Assembly (NCBI GenBank): GCA_900538305.1
Contig: UPXY01000001.1
Coordinates: 124,001 to 188,000 of the forward strand
Reading direction: 5' to 3'
DNA length: 64,000 bases
Origin: an uncultured Collinsella sp.
Lineage (GTDB): Bacteria > Actinomycetota > Coriobacteriia > Coriobacteriales > Coriobacteriaceae
Every line of letters starts with the position of its first letter. Position 1 is the first letter of the stretch. This document shows, piece by piece, positions 43,901 through 53,280 of the stretch. Under the pieces are notes generated by a model. The model saw nothing but the letters and a program-made list of their open reading frames with translations, had not been told where the DNA came from and ran no database searches. The position numbers were made by a program, and so were the translations under genes.

Positions 43901-46900
43901 CCGGCACGAAGGCGCTGACGCCGCGCGCGTGGCAGGATGGCGATCGCTTCGACTTCGAGCTCATGGTCGCAAACGGCTCGACGTATGCCGATGGCGCTCC
44001 GGTGCCGACCGAGAACCAGCCCATGCCGACGGATGGCGATAAGCAGGCTAACGGCAACGTGCGCATCTCCCTTACGAACGAGCAGGCGAAGGGCGCTGCT
44101 TCCGGCACGGCGGTGAACTTCAACTTCGGCGACATCACGTACACCGCGCCCGGCACCTATAACTACATCATCCGCGAGGTTGACTACACGAGCGGGCAGG
44201 ATGGGTACGTTGCAGGCGTGACGTACGACCTCACGCGCTACTACGTGCAGGTCGTTGTGACCGATAACGGCAATGGCACGCTTGCCGCGGACGCTCAAAT
44301 GTATACGACGCATTACGAGAACGGCGCCCTTGTTCCCAACTTCAATGATGATGTTACGCTCGCGACGTTTGAGAACACGTGGTCTGCGACCGATGCGACG
44401 CTGCCCGTGAGCGGCGCGAAGACCTACAGCGATAACACGACACCGGGTGAAGACCAGGTGCCGGCCAACACCTTCTTCTTCCGCATCACGGCTCAGGACA
44501 ACGCTCCGCTGCCGCAGTTGCAACAAGGCGATCCCATCGCCCAGGGCGACGACTACATGGTCGTGACCGCGATGCCTGCTGGCCGCTTCCAGTTCGGCGC
44601 CGCAACGTTCACTCCTGGCATGGTGGGCAGCACCTATACCTACACCATCGAGGAGGTCATCGAGCAGGGCGGCAACTACGTGCCCGTGAGCGAGGCTATC
44701 GATCCCAACGACGACGGCGCGTACGTGCAGGACGGCATGACCTATGATGCCACCAAGTACACGCTGACCGTGACGGTGCGGGTGACGGCCGATGGCGCGC
44801 TCGAGGCGGTGCCGGAGTATAGCAACGTCACGGCTACGGTCGCGGAGCCGACGTTTACCAACAGCTACGATCCGGCCGACGCGACGCTTACGGGCGACGC
44901 CGCCATCCACGGCACCAAGACGATTACTGGCCGCGATATGACGGGTGACGAGCACTTCACCTTCACGCTCGTGGGCGCGAATACTGCCACCACGACGGCC
45001 ATGACCGATGGCACCATCACGTTCGGTGGCCAGAGCGACGCAACGTACACCCAGGATGTGTCCGGTGCTGCCGAGGACACCGCCGCGGGCTTCAACTTCG
45101 GTGACATGGTCATCAACAAAGATGGCGTGTACACGTTCTATATGAGCGAGACCGCGTATGTGGACGGCGACAACACGTATACCGGCTCGCAGCTCGATAA
45201 CCCGATCAACGGCATCTCGTTCGACCGTCATGTGTTCACGGTCACGGTAACGGTGACGGACGATGGCGGTCAGCTTGCCGGCAAGGTGGAGTACAGCACC
45301 GCGGACGGTGGCGCGGCCTTTACGAACACCTATACTGCAAGCGAGACTTATGGCACGGACGTTGACCTTACGGTGGGCAAGACGCTGACTGGTCGCAACA
45401 TGAAGCAGGGTGAGTTCACCTTCGAGATTTCCGCGACGGGCGACAACGCCGAGGCAGCCCAGGCCAAGCTCGATGCGGCAAAGATCGCTTCGACCTTCAG
45501 GAACCCGCAGTCTGCAACCGACGGCGTCGAGTCCACGTGGCAAATCTTCGAGAACCTCGCGTTCAACCAGGACGATGCGGGCGAGACGTTCACCTACCAG
45601 GTGAAGGAGCAGATCCCCGCGGAGGGTGATCTCGCGGGCGTGACGTACGACGAAAGCGTCTACGAGGTTGCCATCCTGGTGGTGGATGATGCCGACGGCA
45701 CCATGCACACTGTGACGACCGTGAAGAAGGGCGGCGAGCAGGTCGGTGATCCCTTCGATAGCTCGACGGGTACGGTTGCGCCCAAGCTTTCCTTCGAGAA
45801 CAGCTATCATGGTGCGCCGGTAACGGTCGATCCGGAGACCGATACGCGCCTGCAATTCAACAAGGTTGTGGCCGGCCGCGACTGGCTCGAGCGCGACAAC
45901 TTTAACTTCAGCATCACGAAGGTGTCGTTCAACGGCGCAACCGATGAAAACGCGCTTGCCGCCATGCCCGACCCCGAACAGGATACGGCGACGCTCGGAG
46001 GCGAGGCGCAAGCTGATACCAAGGCTGACGAGCGTGTGCCGTTCGACTTCGGCCAGATGATCTTCACCAAGGCGGGCACCTATGTGTACCGCGTTGATGA
46101 GACCAACACCGGCAACGATGGACGGGGTCTCACCTACGATGAGCACACCGTAGACATCGCGATTGTGATTAGTGACAACAACGCCGGCAACCTTGTGGTG
46201 GGTGCCATCTACCCGCTGGACAGCGCGAGTACGACCTTCACGAACACGTATGCCTCCAAGGTCAATTACCCCGAGGCTGCGGCTTCGCTGAGCGTTCAGA
46301 AGACGCTCAAGGGCCACGCGATGGCGGATAATCAGTTCGAGTTCACGCTCACGCCCGCCGATGAGGCCTCCGCGAAGAAGGTTGGCCTGTGGCAGGACGA
46401 TGCGCCCCAGTCCGAGACCGGCTCGTGGGGTGCTGCCGAGGATGGCGCAGCCGTGACGACGCTGATCGATTGGAACCTGACGTTCACCCAGGCAGATAGC
46501 GGCAGGACCTACACCTACACGTTTGCCGAGGTCGTGCCCGAGGACGTGCCGGCTGGCTACAGCTACGACGGCACCACCTACACCGTGGCGATCACGCCTA
46601 CGGACAACCAGGACGGCACCATGACCGTGACGACGGTCGTGACCACGACGCCTGCTGAGGGCGAGGCGACCGAGACGACGTATACCTACAGCGCGACCGA
46701 CGCGAAGGACGACATTGTTCTCCCGTTCGTGAACATCTACGGAACGGACGCGACGACGGACGACGTGGCGGCGGATGTTGACGCCACCAAGACACTCACC
46801 GGGCGCGATATGGATGCTGACGAGTTCAGCTTCGAGATCGTGACGCGCGAGGCGGACGGCTTCGGCGGCGAGTTCACGCCCGCGACCGTGGCGACCGGCA

Positions 46901-49900
46901 CGAACGCTGCTGCCAACAACGGCGTGGCGGGCGACGTAACCTTCACCGATGGCAACGGCGATGGCATGACCTACACGATCGCCAAGCTTGAACAGGCAGT
47001 GGCCGATGGCTACGCCACGAAGACCGTGGGCGATGACGGCAACGCCACCTGGACACTCAACTACACCGCGCAGGAGCTTACGGGCAACCTGCCGACCAAC
47101 GTGACGGCCGACGACCCGACGAGCTTCAACTTCACCGTGACGGTGACGGACGATGGCGCGGGCAAGCTCACCGCCGAGGTCAACCTGCCCCAGGGCGGCA
47201 TCGCGTTCAAGAACACCTACAAGCCGGACGATGTGACGGTGGGAGCGGACGGCGACGCGAAGATCACCGTGCAGAAGACCTTCACCGGTCGCGCGAACAA
47301 CGCGTGGCTCGATAGCGACAGCTTCGTGTTCACCATCGCGACCCAGACCGACGGCGCGCCGATGCCCGAGAACGCCACCGTTGAGGTGACGAATAAGGAC
47401 AATGCGGTTGATGGCGTGGCAGGTGCCTATACCGACATCTTCGGTGACATCACCTACACGAAGGCCGACCTCGACGGCGCTATGTCGAAGGACTTCGTCT
47501 ACACCATTACCGAGACGAACCCGGCGAGTAACGGCAACGGCATCACCAAGGATACGCATACCGCGACCGTGACCGTGACCGTGACCGATAACGGCGAGGG
47601 CCAGCTCGTGGCCAAGGTCGAGTACGACAACAGCAGCGCGACCGAGGCTGACCAGGGCGTGACGGACGCTGCCGCGTTCACGAACACCTACGACGCTGGT
47701 TCCGGCACGCTCGTCGGCTCGATGTACCTCAAGGCCAGCAAGACTCTCACCGGCCGCGACTGGCAGGAGGGCGAGCAGGTCGACATCGTACTGCGCGGCG
47801 ATAAGGGAACCCCGGCACCCGAGGGCACGCCCGACACGGACGATGCTCGCTGGACGTACTCCATGCACGTATCTGAGAACGGATCCTTCACCTTCCCGGA
47901 CATCAAGTACACCGCTGCTGACCTGGGCGGCGAGGATTCCGCGCAGTTCACCTATGTGATCCGCGAGCTCTCCGACACGCATACCATCGTTGATGGCACC
48001 GAAGCCGACGAGGCGCAGATTAGGCAGGGCATGGATTACGCGCTCGACACGTATCGCGTCGTGGTGACGGTGCGTGATGCTCATAACGGCACGCTCGACG
48101 TGAGCGCCCAGATGTACCACGTGCGCGACCACGATGGCGACTACGTTACGGGTGACGCGACCGGGGAACTCGTGGCGGACAACACCGCTGCGTTCGAGAA
48201 TAGGTTCGACGCGAGCACTGAGTCGATTGAGCTCACGGCCGACAAGGTCTATAAAGATCCCAATAATGGTAAGCCCATGACGGACGAGATGTTCTCGTTC
48301 CGCGTGACGGCTGTGGGTGATGAGGCAGCAACGGCGCCCATGGGCGGCCGCGAGCATACCGATGGCGAGGGCAACCGCTACATCGACGCCTCGGTTGACG
48401 CTGAGACCAAGGACGCCAGCTTCGGTACCGCCAGGTTCCGGTTCGACGGGCAGAACCACACCTTCTACTATGAGGTGACGGAGAACATGCCCGCCGGCGC
48501 GAACGAGGGCAACGGCTACAAGGTCGATGGCGTGACGTACGACCCTACGGTCTTCACCGTGAAGGTCGAGGTCACCTATGACGGCCAGGCCGATACGCCG
48601 ACGTCGAGCGCCAAGATGACCATCTACAAGGGCAGCTACGAAGAGGTCTCCGCGGCCGACCCGGACGAGCTCGATGCCATGAAGGTCGAAGGCATCACCT
48701 TCAACAACAGCTACGGCACGGGCGGCACGACGGTCGACACCGGCGACGCCACGACCACGGCGAACTTCACCAAGGTCATCGACGGGCGCGATTGGCTCGC
48801 CAGCGATAGCTTCCAGTTCACCATTACACCGAACGGCGATGCTCCGGCGTTCGAGGGCGCGGACGACAACAGTGTGAGTACGGTCGAGGTAACCACCGCG
48901 AACGACAAGGTCGATAAGATTACTGACGCGGACGGCCCCGAGATCGAGGTCAATGGGCGCTCCTTCAACTTCGGCTCTGTGACGTTCACGGACGAGGACA
49001 TGACGGGCGCGACGACCAATCCCGAGACTGGACTGCTCACCAAGACCTTCACCTACACGGTGAACGAGGTCGAGCCTGCCGATGAGGACAAGATCCCCGG
49101 CATGACCTACAGCGGCAACACCGCGATCCTCACCATCACCGTGGTCGATAACGGCGACGGCATCATGACGGCGACGTCGCAGGTGCAGAACGGCGTGTTC
49201 ACCAACAGCTACGCCACGAGCGTGGATGGCGCGGCCTTCGGTGGCTTCCAGATTACCAAGACCCTCACCGGGCATGCTATGACGGCAGGCCAGTTCGAGT
49301 TCACCGTTACGCCGGTTGACGGCACGGGCACCACGGCTGCGGACGCTGCCGCGAAGCTCGGCATCACGGACGACAACAAGAAGGTGCCGTCGATCGCCGC
49401 CGATGATGGCGAGACTGTGACGGTTGGCACCTTCGACCTTGCCGATGATATGAAGTTCACGCAGGACGATGCGGGCAAGACCTTCGTTTACGAGGTCTCT
49501 GAGACCCTGGGCGGCGGCACCGGCTACAAGAATGACAAGGCGACCTATCGCGTCGAGATCGCCGTTGAGCATGACGCCGCGACCGCGACCCTTATCGTGA
49601 CGACCACGGTGAAGGATGCGAGCGGCGACGTGGTGGGCGAGCCCGTCGAGGTGACGAACGCCAGCACCGAGCGCGCGACCACGAGCGTGGGCTTCAAGAA
49701 CAGCTACTCGGCTTCTACGGAAACCGAGGGCGGCACCTCCGCGACGGTGAGCACCACCAAGACGCTCGAAGGACGTCCGCTCGAGGACGGCGAGTTCACC
49801 TTCCAGGTGGCCTACGCTGGCGGCGATAAGGCCGTGGTGAAGGACGGCGTTACCAACACTGCCGACGGCACGGTGGACTTCGGCTCGTTCGACTACACGA

Positions 49901-51534
49901 CCGAGACGCTCGCCCAGATGGTCGAGGCGCGCTACGCAACCAAGACCGTGGACAAAACGACCGGTAATGCGACGTGGAAGATCCAGTACACGGCGAGCGA
50001 GGTCACCGATGGCCTGCCCGCCGAGGGAGTAACCGCCTCTAAGTCCTCTTTCGAATTCACCATCACGGTGGTCGATAATGGCAACGGCACCTTGGCAGCG
50101 ACGGCATCCCTGCCCGAGGGGCACGGTTTCGAAAACACCTATTCCACGAACGACGGTAAACCCGTTTCTGTGACGCCTACGGGCAATAAGGTCTTCAACC
50201 ATGCCGATGGCCTTGATCCCAACATCGAGGCGCTTGCCGGTGCATACACCTTCACGCTAGAGCCGGTGACCGAGGGCGCACCCATGCCTGAAGGCGATGG
50301 CAACGTGGCCACAAACGATGAACAGGGCAACGTGACCTTCGGTGCAATCGAGTTCACGCTCGAGGATCTTAACCAAGCGCTTGCCGCACAGGAGGGCACG
50401 AACGCCGAGGAGGGCATCGACACCCAGGAGCTAAACGGCCAGCCGCGTGAGTTCACGTTCGAGTACCAGGTGACCGAGACCGAGACCAACCCTGGAACCA
50501 TCGATTACGTCACCGTGGATACTGAACCCAAGACCATTAAGTACACCGTCCACGACGACGGCCAGGGCACCCTCACCGTGACGAGCGATCCCGCGAATGC
50601 GCCGCTCTTCACCTTCACCAACACCTACACGGTGACGCCGGAGCTGTCGAGCCCGACGGGCGAGGGTCAGCTGACCATCACCAAGACGCTCATCGGCCGC
50701 GATATGGTGGCGGACGAGTTCACGTTCACGCTCACGGCGGCTGCCGACGGCACCGAGTACCCGGCTACCAACGCGGCCGCTGCCGACGGCCAGCCGGGCA
50801 CGGTCGCCTTCGACCCGATCACCTTCACCGAGCCGGGTACGTACCAGTACACGCTCTCCGAGGTGCCGGGCGCCGATAACGTCGGCCTCACCTACGACAC
50901 CGATACCTACACCGTGACGGCCAACGTCAAGGACAACGGTCAGGGCGGCCTTGAGGTGACGTGGAGCATCAACGGCACCCAGGACAAGACCGTGGCCTTC
51001 GAGAACACCTACGAGGCGAAACCCGCAAGCATGAGCTTCGGTGCGTCGAAGGTGCTCACCGGCCGCGACCTTGAGGACGGCGAGTTCAGCTTCCAGGTGA
51101 CGGACGAGACCGGCGAGGCGCTCTACGCGAACGGCACGAACGACGCGGCGGGCACGGTGAACTTCGACCCGATCACCTTCAACCAGGCTGGCACCTACCA
51201 CCTGTGGATCTCTGAGGTGCTGCCCGAGGACGACGACGCCGAGACCGAGGGCATCCAGAGCGAGAACGTCACGTACGACGAGACGCGCTACGAGCTCGTG
51301 GTGACGGTTAAGGATAACGGCGAGGGCAGGCTCGTGGTGACGGATGTCGAGGAGGTCGACGGGACGCCGGTGTTCGAGAACGTCTACACCGAGCCGGTGG
51401 AACCGGTGCTGCCGGGCGGCGACTCGCTTGAGCAGACGGGCGACTCCATGCCGCTTATGATGGGCGCTGTGGCGGTTGCCGGTGCGGCGCTCGTGGCGGG
51501 CGGCCTCGCGGTGCGCAGGAAGCGCGGCGAGTAG
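40906..51534 (+). CDS. Giant VWA-domain surface adhesin with about 17 pilin-type isopeptide domains and a sortase signal
   Basis: 3542-residue secreted, wall-anchored protein. Residues 1-51: long signal peptide (cut after AMSAQA). A von Willebrand A domain begins near residue 130 with the MIDAS motif DMSGSMS (D143). From about residue 845 to 3500 I count 17 tandem beta-domains, each opening with a KTLTGRDM-type strand and closing with FTNTY-type strands; most fit the Spy0128/FctA pilin isopeptide-linkage family, the first a DUF7601-like domain. Internal Lys-Asn isopeptide bonds are expected from the family. The C-terminus is LEQTGDS (3508 on), a hydrophobic helix and RRKRGE: an LPxTG-like signal with Glu instead of Pro. 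Start ATG 40906 has AGGGATAGG. Likely a host-binding stalk; ligand unknown. Confidence 0.9.
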   Translation: MPETKFKRSKRPAHSASRVVRKRLMQRVVAIVGAFALVVAGIGAFAMSAQADPHPVQKDTVADNSTLGNWSGEVGLENTTENVGRIWTDKTVQDGDVVLTGDVGSVTINKGSSDFLVGLSALSSMSNTMTTSTTPLDIVLVLDMSGSMSNELSSEQQFVYNEVNARNVQGSAVENHRTIFGRTYYTQVDPGDYYVLVDGEYVPVLEHTHTERYESRSDGIQDFNIHDYWYLEDGAQVDPSTTQFYTRRTQTVTTSKIDALKEAVNEFIETTDQANASLPADGKHEISIVKFANDTTDNIGNDRYYLNYENPNVNYSQVVTDFTSDATALENYVNNLQPAGATRADLGLEQAQRVLQGDDSPYGTNNDLDGARENSKKVVIFFTDGQPTEWNEWSADVANTAIQTANEMKNDQNDPVTIYSIGVFEDADPSNTMDNSFNSYMHAVSSNYPNATGYIGTGYWEGWNWVDPNMGDRAPDSDYYKAATSSDELSQIFQGISEDIGSGTGAPTQTEGKDTETTSGYITITDQLGDYMQFDGMKSVVFAGQQFTQVSGPTQDTAEGYEGWIRYTYQGEANNDIYPEGNLNQLIVRVKEGGDLKTGDTVQVQIPASLIPTRYFDVDATAGTMSVTDAYPIRIFYGVSLKGGVADSIAAGAPMGGLSQAEYDELATYARSNQYTKGDTAYASFLSNAWSGGADGTTTSSFEPSSGNEFYYFTKPTTLYFDEACERPVTDRSQIRDGQTYYYKNTFWQFTDENADTDGAPYEAKETFTPFGLTAAQARQLATGTDGDGNVCIPAGTRHTAMISELVENKADGANKTSTATSVINPNWAGSGEDETIDAALGNNGRLGIELPGTLSVTKNIEVPTGVDATQFANTEFPFQITMDDAANYTFKAQVKNADGTIANPGTDEDYFDLAFNNGVSTTVNLKPNQTLTIYGLGDGWIYSVAETGTMPAGFAQTEPADGAPATGTIDQTTPAVAEFTNTYSFEDDVTIPGTTDLAGTKALTPRAWQDGDRFDFELMVANGSTYADGAPVPTENQPMPTDGDKQANGNVRISLTNEQAKGAASGTAVNFNFGDITYTAPGTYNYIIREVDYTSGQDGYVAGVTYDLTRYYVQVVVTDNGNGTLAADAQMYTTHYENGALVPNFNDDVTLATFENTWSATDATLPVSGAKTYSDNTTPGEDQVPANTFFFRITAQDNAPLPQLQQGDPIAQGDDYMVVTAMPAGRFQFGAATFTPGMVGSTYTYTIEEVIEQGGNYVPVSEAIDPNDDGAYVQDGMTYDATKYTLTVTVRVTADGALEAVPEYSNVTATVAEPTFTNSYDPADATLTGDAAIHGTKTITGRDMTGDEHFTFTLVGANTATTTAMTDGTITFGGQSDATYTQDVSGAAEDTAAGFNFGDMVINKDGVYTFYMSETAYVDGDNTYTGSQLDNPINGISFDRHVFTVTVTVTDDGGQLAGKVEYSTADGGAAFTNTYTASETYGTDVDLTVGKTLTGRNMKQGEFTFEISATGDNAEAAQAKLDAAKIASTFRNPQSATDGVESTWQIFENLAFNQDDAGETFTYQVKEQIPAEGDLAGVTYDESVYEVAILVVDDADGTMHTVTTVKKGGEQVGDPFDSSTGTVAPKLSFENSYHGAPVTVDPETDTRLQFNKVVAGRDWLERDNFNFSITKVSFNGATDENALAAMPDPEQDTATLGGEAQADTKADERVPFDFGQMIFTKAGTYVYRVDETNTGNDGRGLTYDEHTVDIAIVISDNNAGNLVVGAIYPLDSASTTFTNTYASKVNYPEAAASLSVQKTLKGHAMADNQFEFTLTPADEASAKKVGLWQDDAPQSETGSWGAAEDGAAVTTLIDWNLTFTQADSGRTYTYTFAEVVPEDVPAGYSYDGTTYTVAITPTDNQDGTMTVTTVVTTTPAEGEATETTYTYSATDAKDDIVLPFVNIYGTDATTDDVAADVDATKTLTGRDMDADEFSFEIVTREADGFGGEFTPATVATGTNAAANNGVAGDVTFTDGNGDGMTYTIAKLEQAVADGYATKTVGDDGNATWTLNYTAQELTGNLPTNVTADDPTSFNFTVTVTDDGAGKLTAEVNLPQGGIAFKNTYKPDDVTVGADGDAKITVQKTFTGRANNAWLDSDSFVFTIATQTDGAPMPENATVEVTNKDNAVDGVAGAYTDIFGDITYTKADLDGAMSKDFVYTITETNPASNGNGITKDTHTATVTVTVTDNGEGQLVAKVEYDNSSATEADQGVTDAAAFTNTYDAGSGTLVGSMYLKASKTLTGRDWQEGEQVDIVLRGDKGTPAPEGTPDTDDARWTYSMHVSENGSFTFPDIKYTAADLGGEDSAQFTYVIRELSDTHTIVDGTEADEAQIRQGMDYALDTYRVVVTVRDAHNGTLDVSAQMYHVRDHDGDYVTGDATGELVADNTAAFENRFDASTESIELTADKVYKDPNNGKPMTDEMFSFRVTAVGDEAATAPMGGREHTDGEGNRYIDASVDAETKDASFGTARFRFDGQNHTFYYEVTENMPAGANEGNGYKVDGVTYDPTVFTVKVEVTYDGQADTPTSSAKMTIYKGSYEEVSAADPDELDAMKVEGITFNNSYGTGGTTVDTGDATTTANFTKVIDGRDWLASDSFQFTITPNGDAPAFEGADDNSVSTVEVTTANDKVDKITDADGPEIEVNGRSFNFGSVTFTDEDMTGATTNPETGLLTKTFTYTVNEVEPADEDKIPGMTYSGNTAILTITVVDNGDGIMTATSQVQNGVFTNSYATSVDGAAFGGFQITKTLTGHAMTAGQFEFTVTPVDGTGTTAADAAAKLGITDDNKKVPSIAADDGETVTVGTFDLADDMKFTQDDAGKTFVYEVSETLGGGTGYKNDKATYRVEIAVEHDAATATLIVTTTVKDASGDVVGEPVEVTNASTERATTSVGFKNSYSASTETEGGTSATVSTTKTLEGRPLEDGEFTFQVAYAGGDKAVVKDGVTNTADGTVDFGSFDYTTETLAQMVEARYATKTVDKTTGNATWKIQYTASEVTDGLPAEGVTASKSSFEFTITVVDNGNGTLAATASLPEGHGFENTYSTNDGKPVSVTPTGNKVFNHADGLDPNIEALAGAYTFTLEPVTEGAPMPEGDGNVATNDEQGNVTFGAIEFTLEDLNQALAAQEGTNAEEGIDTQELNGQPREFTFEYQVTETETNPGTIDYVTVDTEPKTIKYTVHDDGQGTLTVTSDPANAPLFTFTNTYTVTPELSSPTGEGQLTITKTLIGRDMVADEFTFTLTAAADGTEYPATNAAAADGQPGTVAFDPITFTEPGTYQYTLSEVPGADNVGLTYDTDTYTVTANVKDNGQGGLEVTWSINGTQDKTVAFENTYEAKPASMSFGASKVLTGRDLEDGEFSFQVTDETGEALYANGTNDAAGTVNFDPITFNQAGTYHLWISEVLPEDDDAETEGIQSENVTYDETRYELVVTVKDNGEGRLVVTDVEEVDGTPVFENVYTEPVEPVLPGGDSLEQTGDSMPLMMGAVAVAGAALVAGGLAVRRKRGE

Positions 51535-51535
51535 C

Positions 51536-51868
51536 ATGGCTGCGACGGGCTCATCCCTTGCAGGCGTGATGACGCGCATTAACGGCCGGCACGCCTTCGT
51601 GTACGAGCGGATCTTGCTGCTCGTGGTGCGCGAGACCGAGCTTCGCGATTCGGTCACGTTCGCCAAGCAGGACCTTGCCAAGCGCATGGGCGTGTGCGTG
51701 AGGTCGGTCGATCGCGCGGTGACGAAGCTTCGTCGTGAGGGGCTTGTCACCACCGAGCCGGTCTTCGGGCCGAGCGGAGCCCAGCTGGGCAACGTGTACC
51801 GCGCGACGCCCGAGGGTATCGAGCTCGCGCGGACCTTCCGGCGCGATAAGCCGCGCGCGAAGAAGTAG
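51536..51868 (+). CDS. Small winged-helix DNA-binding protein
   Basis: 110-residue protein with a helix-turn-helix/wing (FAKQDLAKRMGVCVRSVDRAVTKLRREGLVTTEP, seen in parts: recognition helix near SVDRAVTKL) like MarR or replication-initiator winged helices. Starts 1 base after the adhesin stop, so it is probably co-transcribed with it and may regulate it, perhaps at the palindrome at 40791. No clear Shine-Dalgarno sequence of its own beyond AGCGCGGCGAG; translational coupling is likely. Exact family not recognised. Confidence 0.72.
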   Translation: MAATGSSLAGVMTRINGRHAFVYERILLLVVRETELRDSVTFAKQDLAKRMGVCVRSVDRAVTKLRREGLVTTEPVFGPSGAQLGNVYRATPEGIELARTFRRDKPRAKK

Positions 51869-51913
51869 CCGGCGCGGGCTGGGCGGGAGCCTGGCGGAGT
51901 AGAACCGCACGAT

Positions 51914-51957
51914 GGCGGGGCGACGTGGGGGAGAGACCCCTGCGCCGCCCCGTTTTT
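51914..51957 (+). terminator. Terminator of the adhesin operon
   Basis: G+C-rich stem (GGCGGGGCG..TGGGG paired with CCCC..CCGCCCC, with bulges) followed by GTTTTTG. Confidence 0.75.
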
Positions 51958-51961
51958 GTGT

Positions 51962-52036
51962 GTGACAACGGTGCCAGGGGAAACTGTCACGCTGGCCGCG
52001 CGGCGGCGTGACAACGGTGCCAGGGGAAACTGTCAC
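51962..52036 (+). repeat. Type D repeat pair (29-bp units)
   Basis: Two identical 29-bp units at 51962-51990 and 52008-52036, 46 bp apart. Each begins GTGACA and ends TGTCAC (inverted) around GGTGCCAGGGGAAAC. Immediately follows the terminator and precedes a truncated gene. Confidence 0.9.
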
Positions 52037-52056
52037 ACTCCCGATGTCGGGGCGGG

Positions 52057-52743
52057 GTGAGACGAGGGGCTGAGCTCATCACGGGCGACTACACGTTCAC
52101 CCTGCGGCCACAGGGCACAACCGGCGACTACTACGGCTACACGGTCACCCTCACGGTGTCGGTGACGATGCCGCAGACGGTCGACGAGCTGCGCGAGACC
52201 TACCGCCAGAAGCTCGCCGACGCGCTCGCGGTCTATACCGAGGCGGATTACCTCGCCAATGATTGGGTGGATATCGAGGCCGCCTACCAGCAGGCACTCG
52301 ACGCCACCAATGCGGCGACCGACGAGACCGCCATGCAAGAAGCCGTCGCCGGGTTCCAGGCGGCAGCCACCCTCGCGCCCACCGCCGCTGAGCGCCTGGC
52401 AGCAGAGCAGGAGCGGCTCCTCGCCGAGCTCGACCAGGCGTACGCCGCCTACGACAAGGCCGATTACACCGCTGAGGGCTGGGCGGAGCTCACGGCGGCC
52501 TACGAGCAAGGTCGCCGGGGCATCGCCTCCGCGACGAGCATCGCCGATGCGCAGACTGCGCAGCAGGCCGCGCTGTCCGCCATGGCGGCGGTCGCCCAGA
52601 AGCCTGCCGACCCCGGAACCGACCCCGGAAGCGATCCTGACACGATTCCCGCGACGGGCGACCCTGCCGCCATCGCTGTGCTCATGGGGCTCGGCGGCAG
52701 CGCCATGCTGGCTGTTGGTGTTGTCGCACGGAAACGGGGATAA
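52057..52743 (+). pseudogene. 3' remnant of a FIVAR-type sortase-anchored surface protein
   Basis: The frame from GTG 52057 encodes 228 residues that look like the end of a larger wall protein: a beta-sandwich tail (GDYTFTLRPQGTT), two FIVAR-like three-helix repeats (YTEADYLANDWVDIEAAYQQA and KADYTAEGWAELTAAYEQG, given here in part of each repeat), a Pro/Asp linker and a sortase signal IPATGD with a hydrophobic helix and RKRG. There is no signal peptide and no ribosome site, and the open frame begins just after the type D repeats. Most likely the 5' part was lost; expression is doubtful. Confidence 0.7.
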
Positions 52744-52782
52744 CGCGTCGCGATTGGAACGCGGCACAGCAGATTGCCTAAA

Positions 52783-52817
52783 GCGGGCCGTCCGAAAGGG
52801 CGGCCCGCCTCGTTTTT
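52783..52817 (+). terminator. Terminator after the surface-protein remnant
   Basis: GCGGGCCGTCC, loop GAAA, GGGCGGCCCGC, then CTCGTTTTT. Confidence 0.85.
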
Positions 52818-53280
52818 GATCGATGCAAAGCCCTGGGGCGCTGTGCCGGGGCTCCCTGCGCCAAGATCGAGGGTTTCCCGAACCAGCCCCTCTAAGGATT
52901 TGTACCGACTTGCGATGCAGAGCGGGCTTCGACAAGAACGGCGTGTGGATGGGTCGCAGCTCGCGTGGCATTTTGCAGCGTGATCAGATGAAGCTCGCGG
53001 TTGGCCGTGTCGCCGCGATGCGCGAGATAGCGTAGGGCGAATTCGCTTGCGATAGTGCGGCGGGTGCGGCGTTGAGGCGCTGCGCCCGCCGTTTCTTTGC
53101 GCACTTTGGGCGTGCTGCTTTGGGGACGGCGTTTTCGTGATGGTTCCGGCGCGAAAACCACCGTCTTTCAATTAGTATCTGACGAGAGGTTGAAGCGAGA
53201 CGGTATTTGAGCGCTCACGGCGCACGCAGGGCGAATATGCAGTATGCTTGCTCGGCGCCATCGTCGAGAAAGGACGCCTT
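52818..53280. other. Gap without a recognisable gene
   Basis: No convincing ORF in this gap on either strand. A terminator-like hairpin lies at 53058-53098 (CGGCGGGTGC with GCGCCCGCCG, then TTTCTTT) and another inverted repeat near 53129-53166 (GACGGCGTTTTCG with CGAAAACCACCGTC). The promoter of the VanZ/RDD gene is presumably in the last 100 bases. Confidence 0.5.

Noticed and set aside
41941..50202. 2753-residue open frame antisense to the giant adhesin
   Set aside because: A shadow produced by high-G+C codon use. It has no ribosome site and an implausible His/Arg-rich composition, and the plus-strand protein has clear domains.
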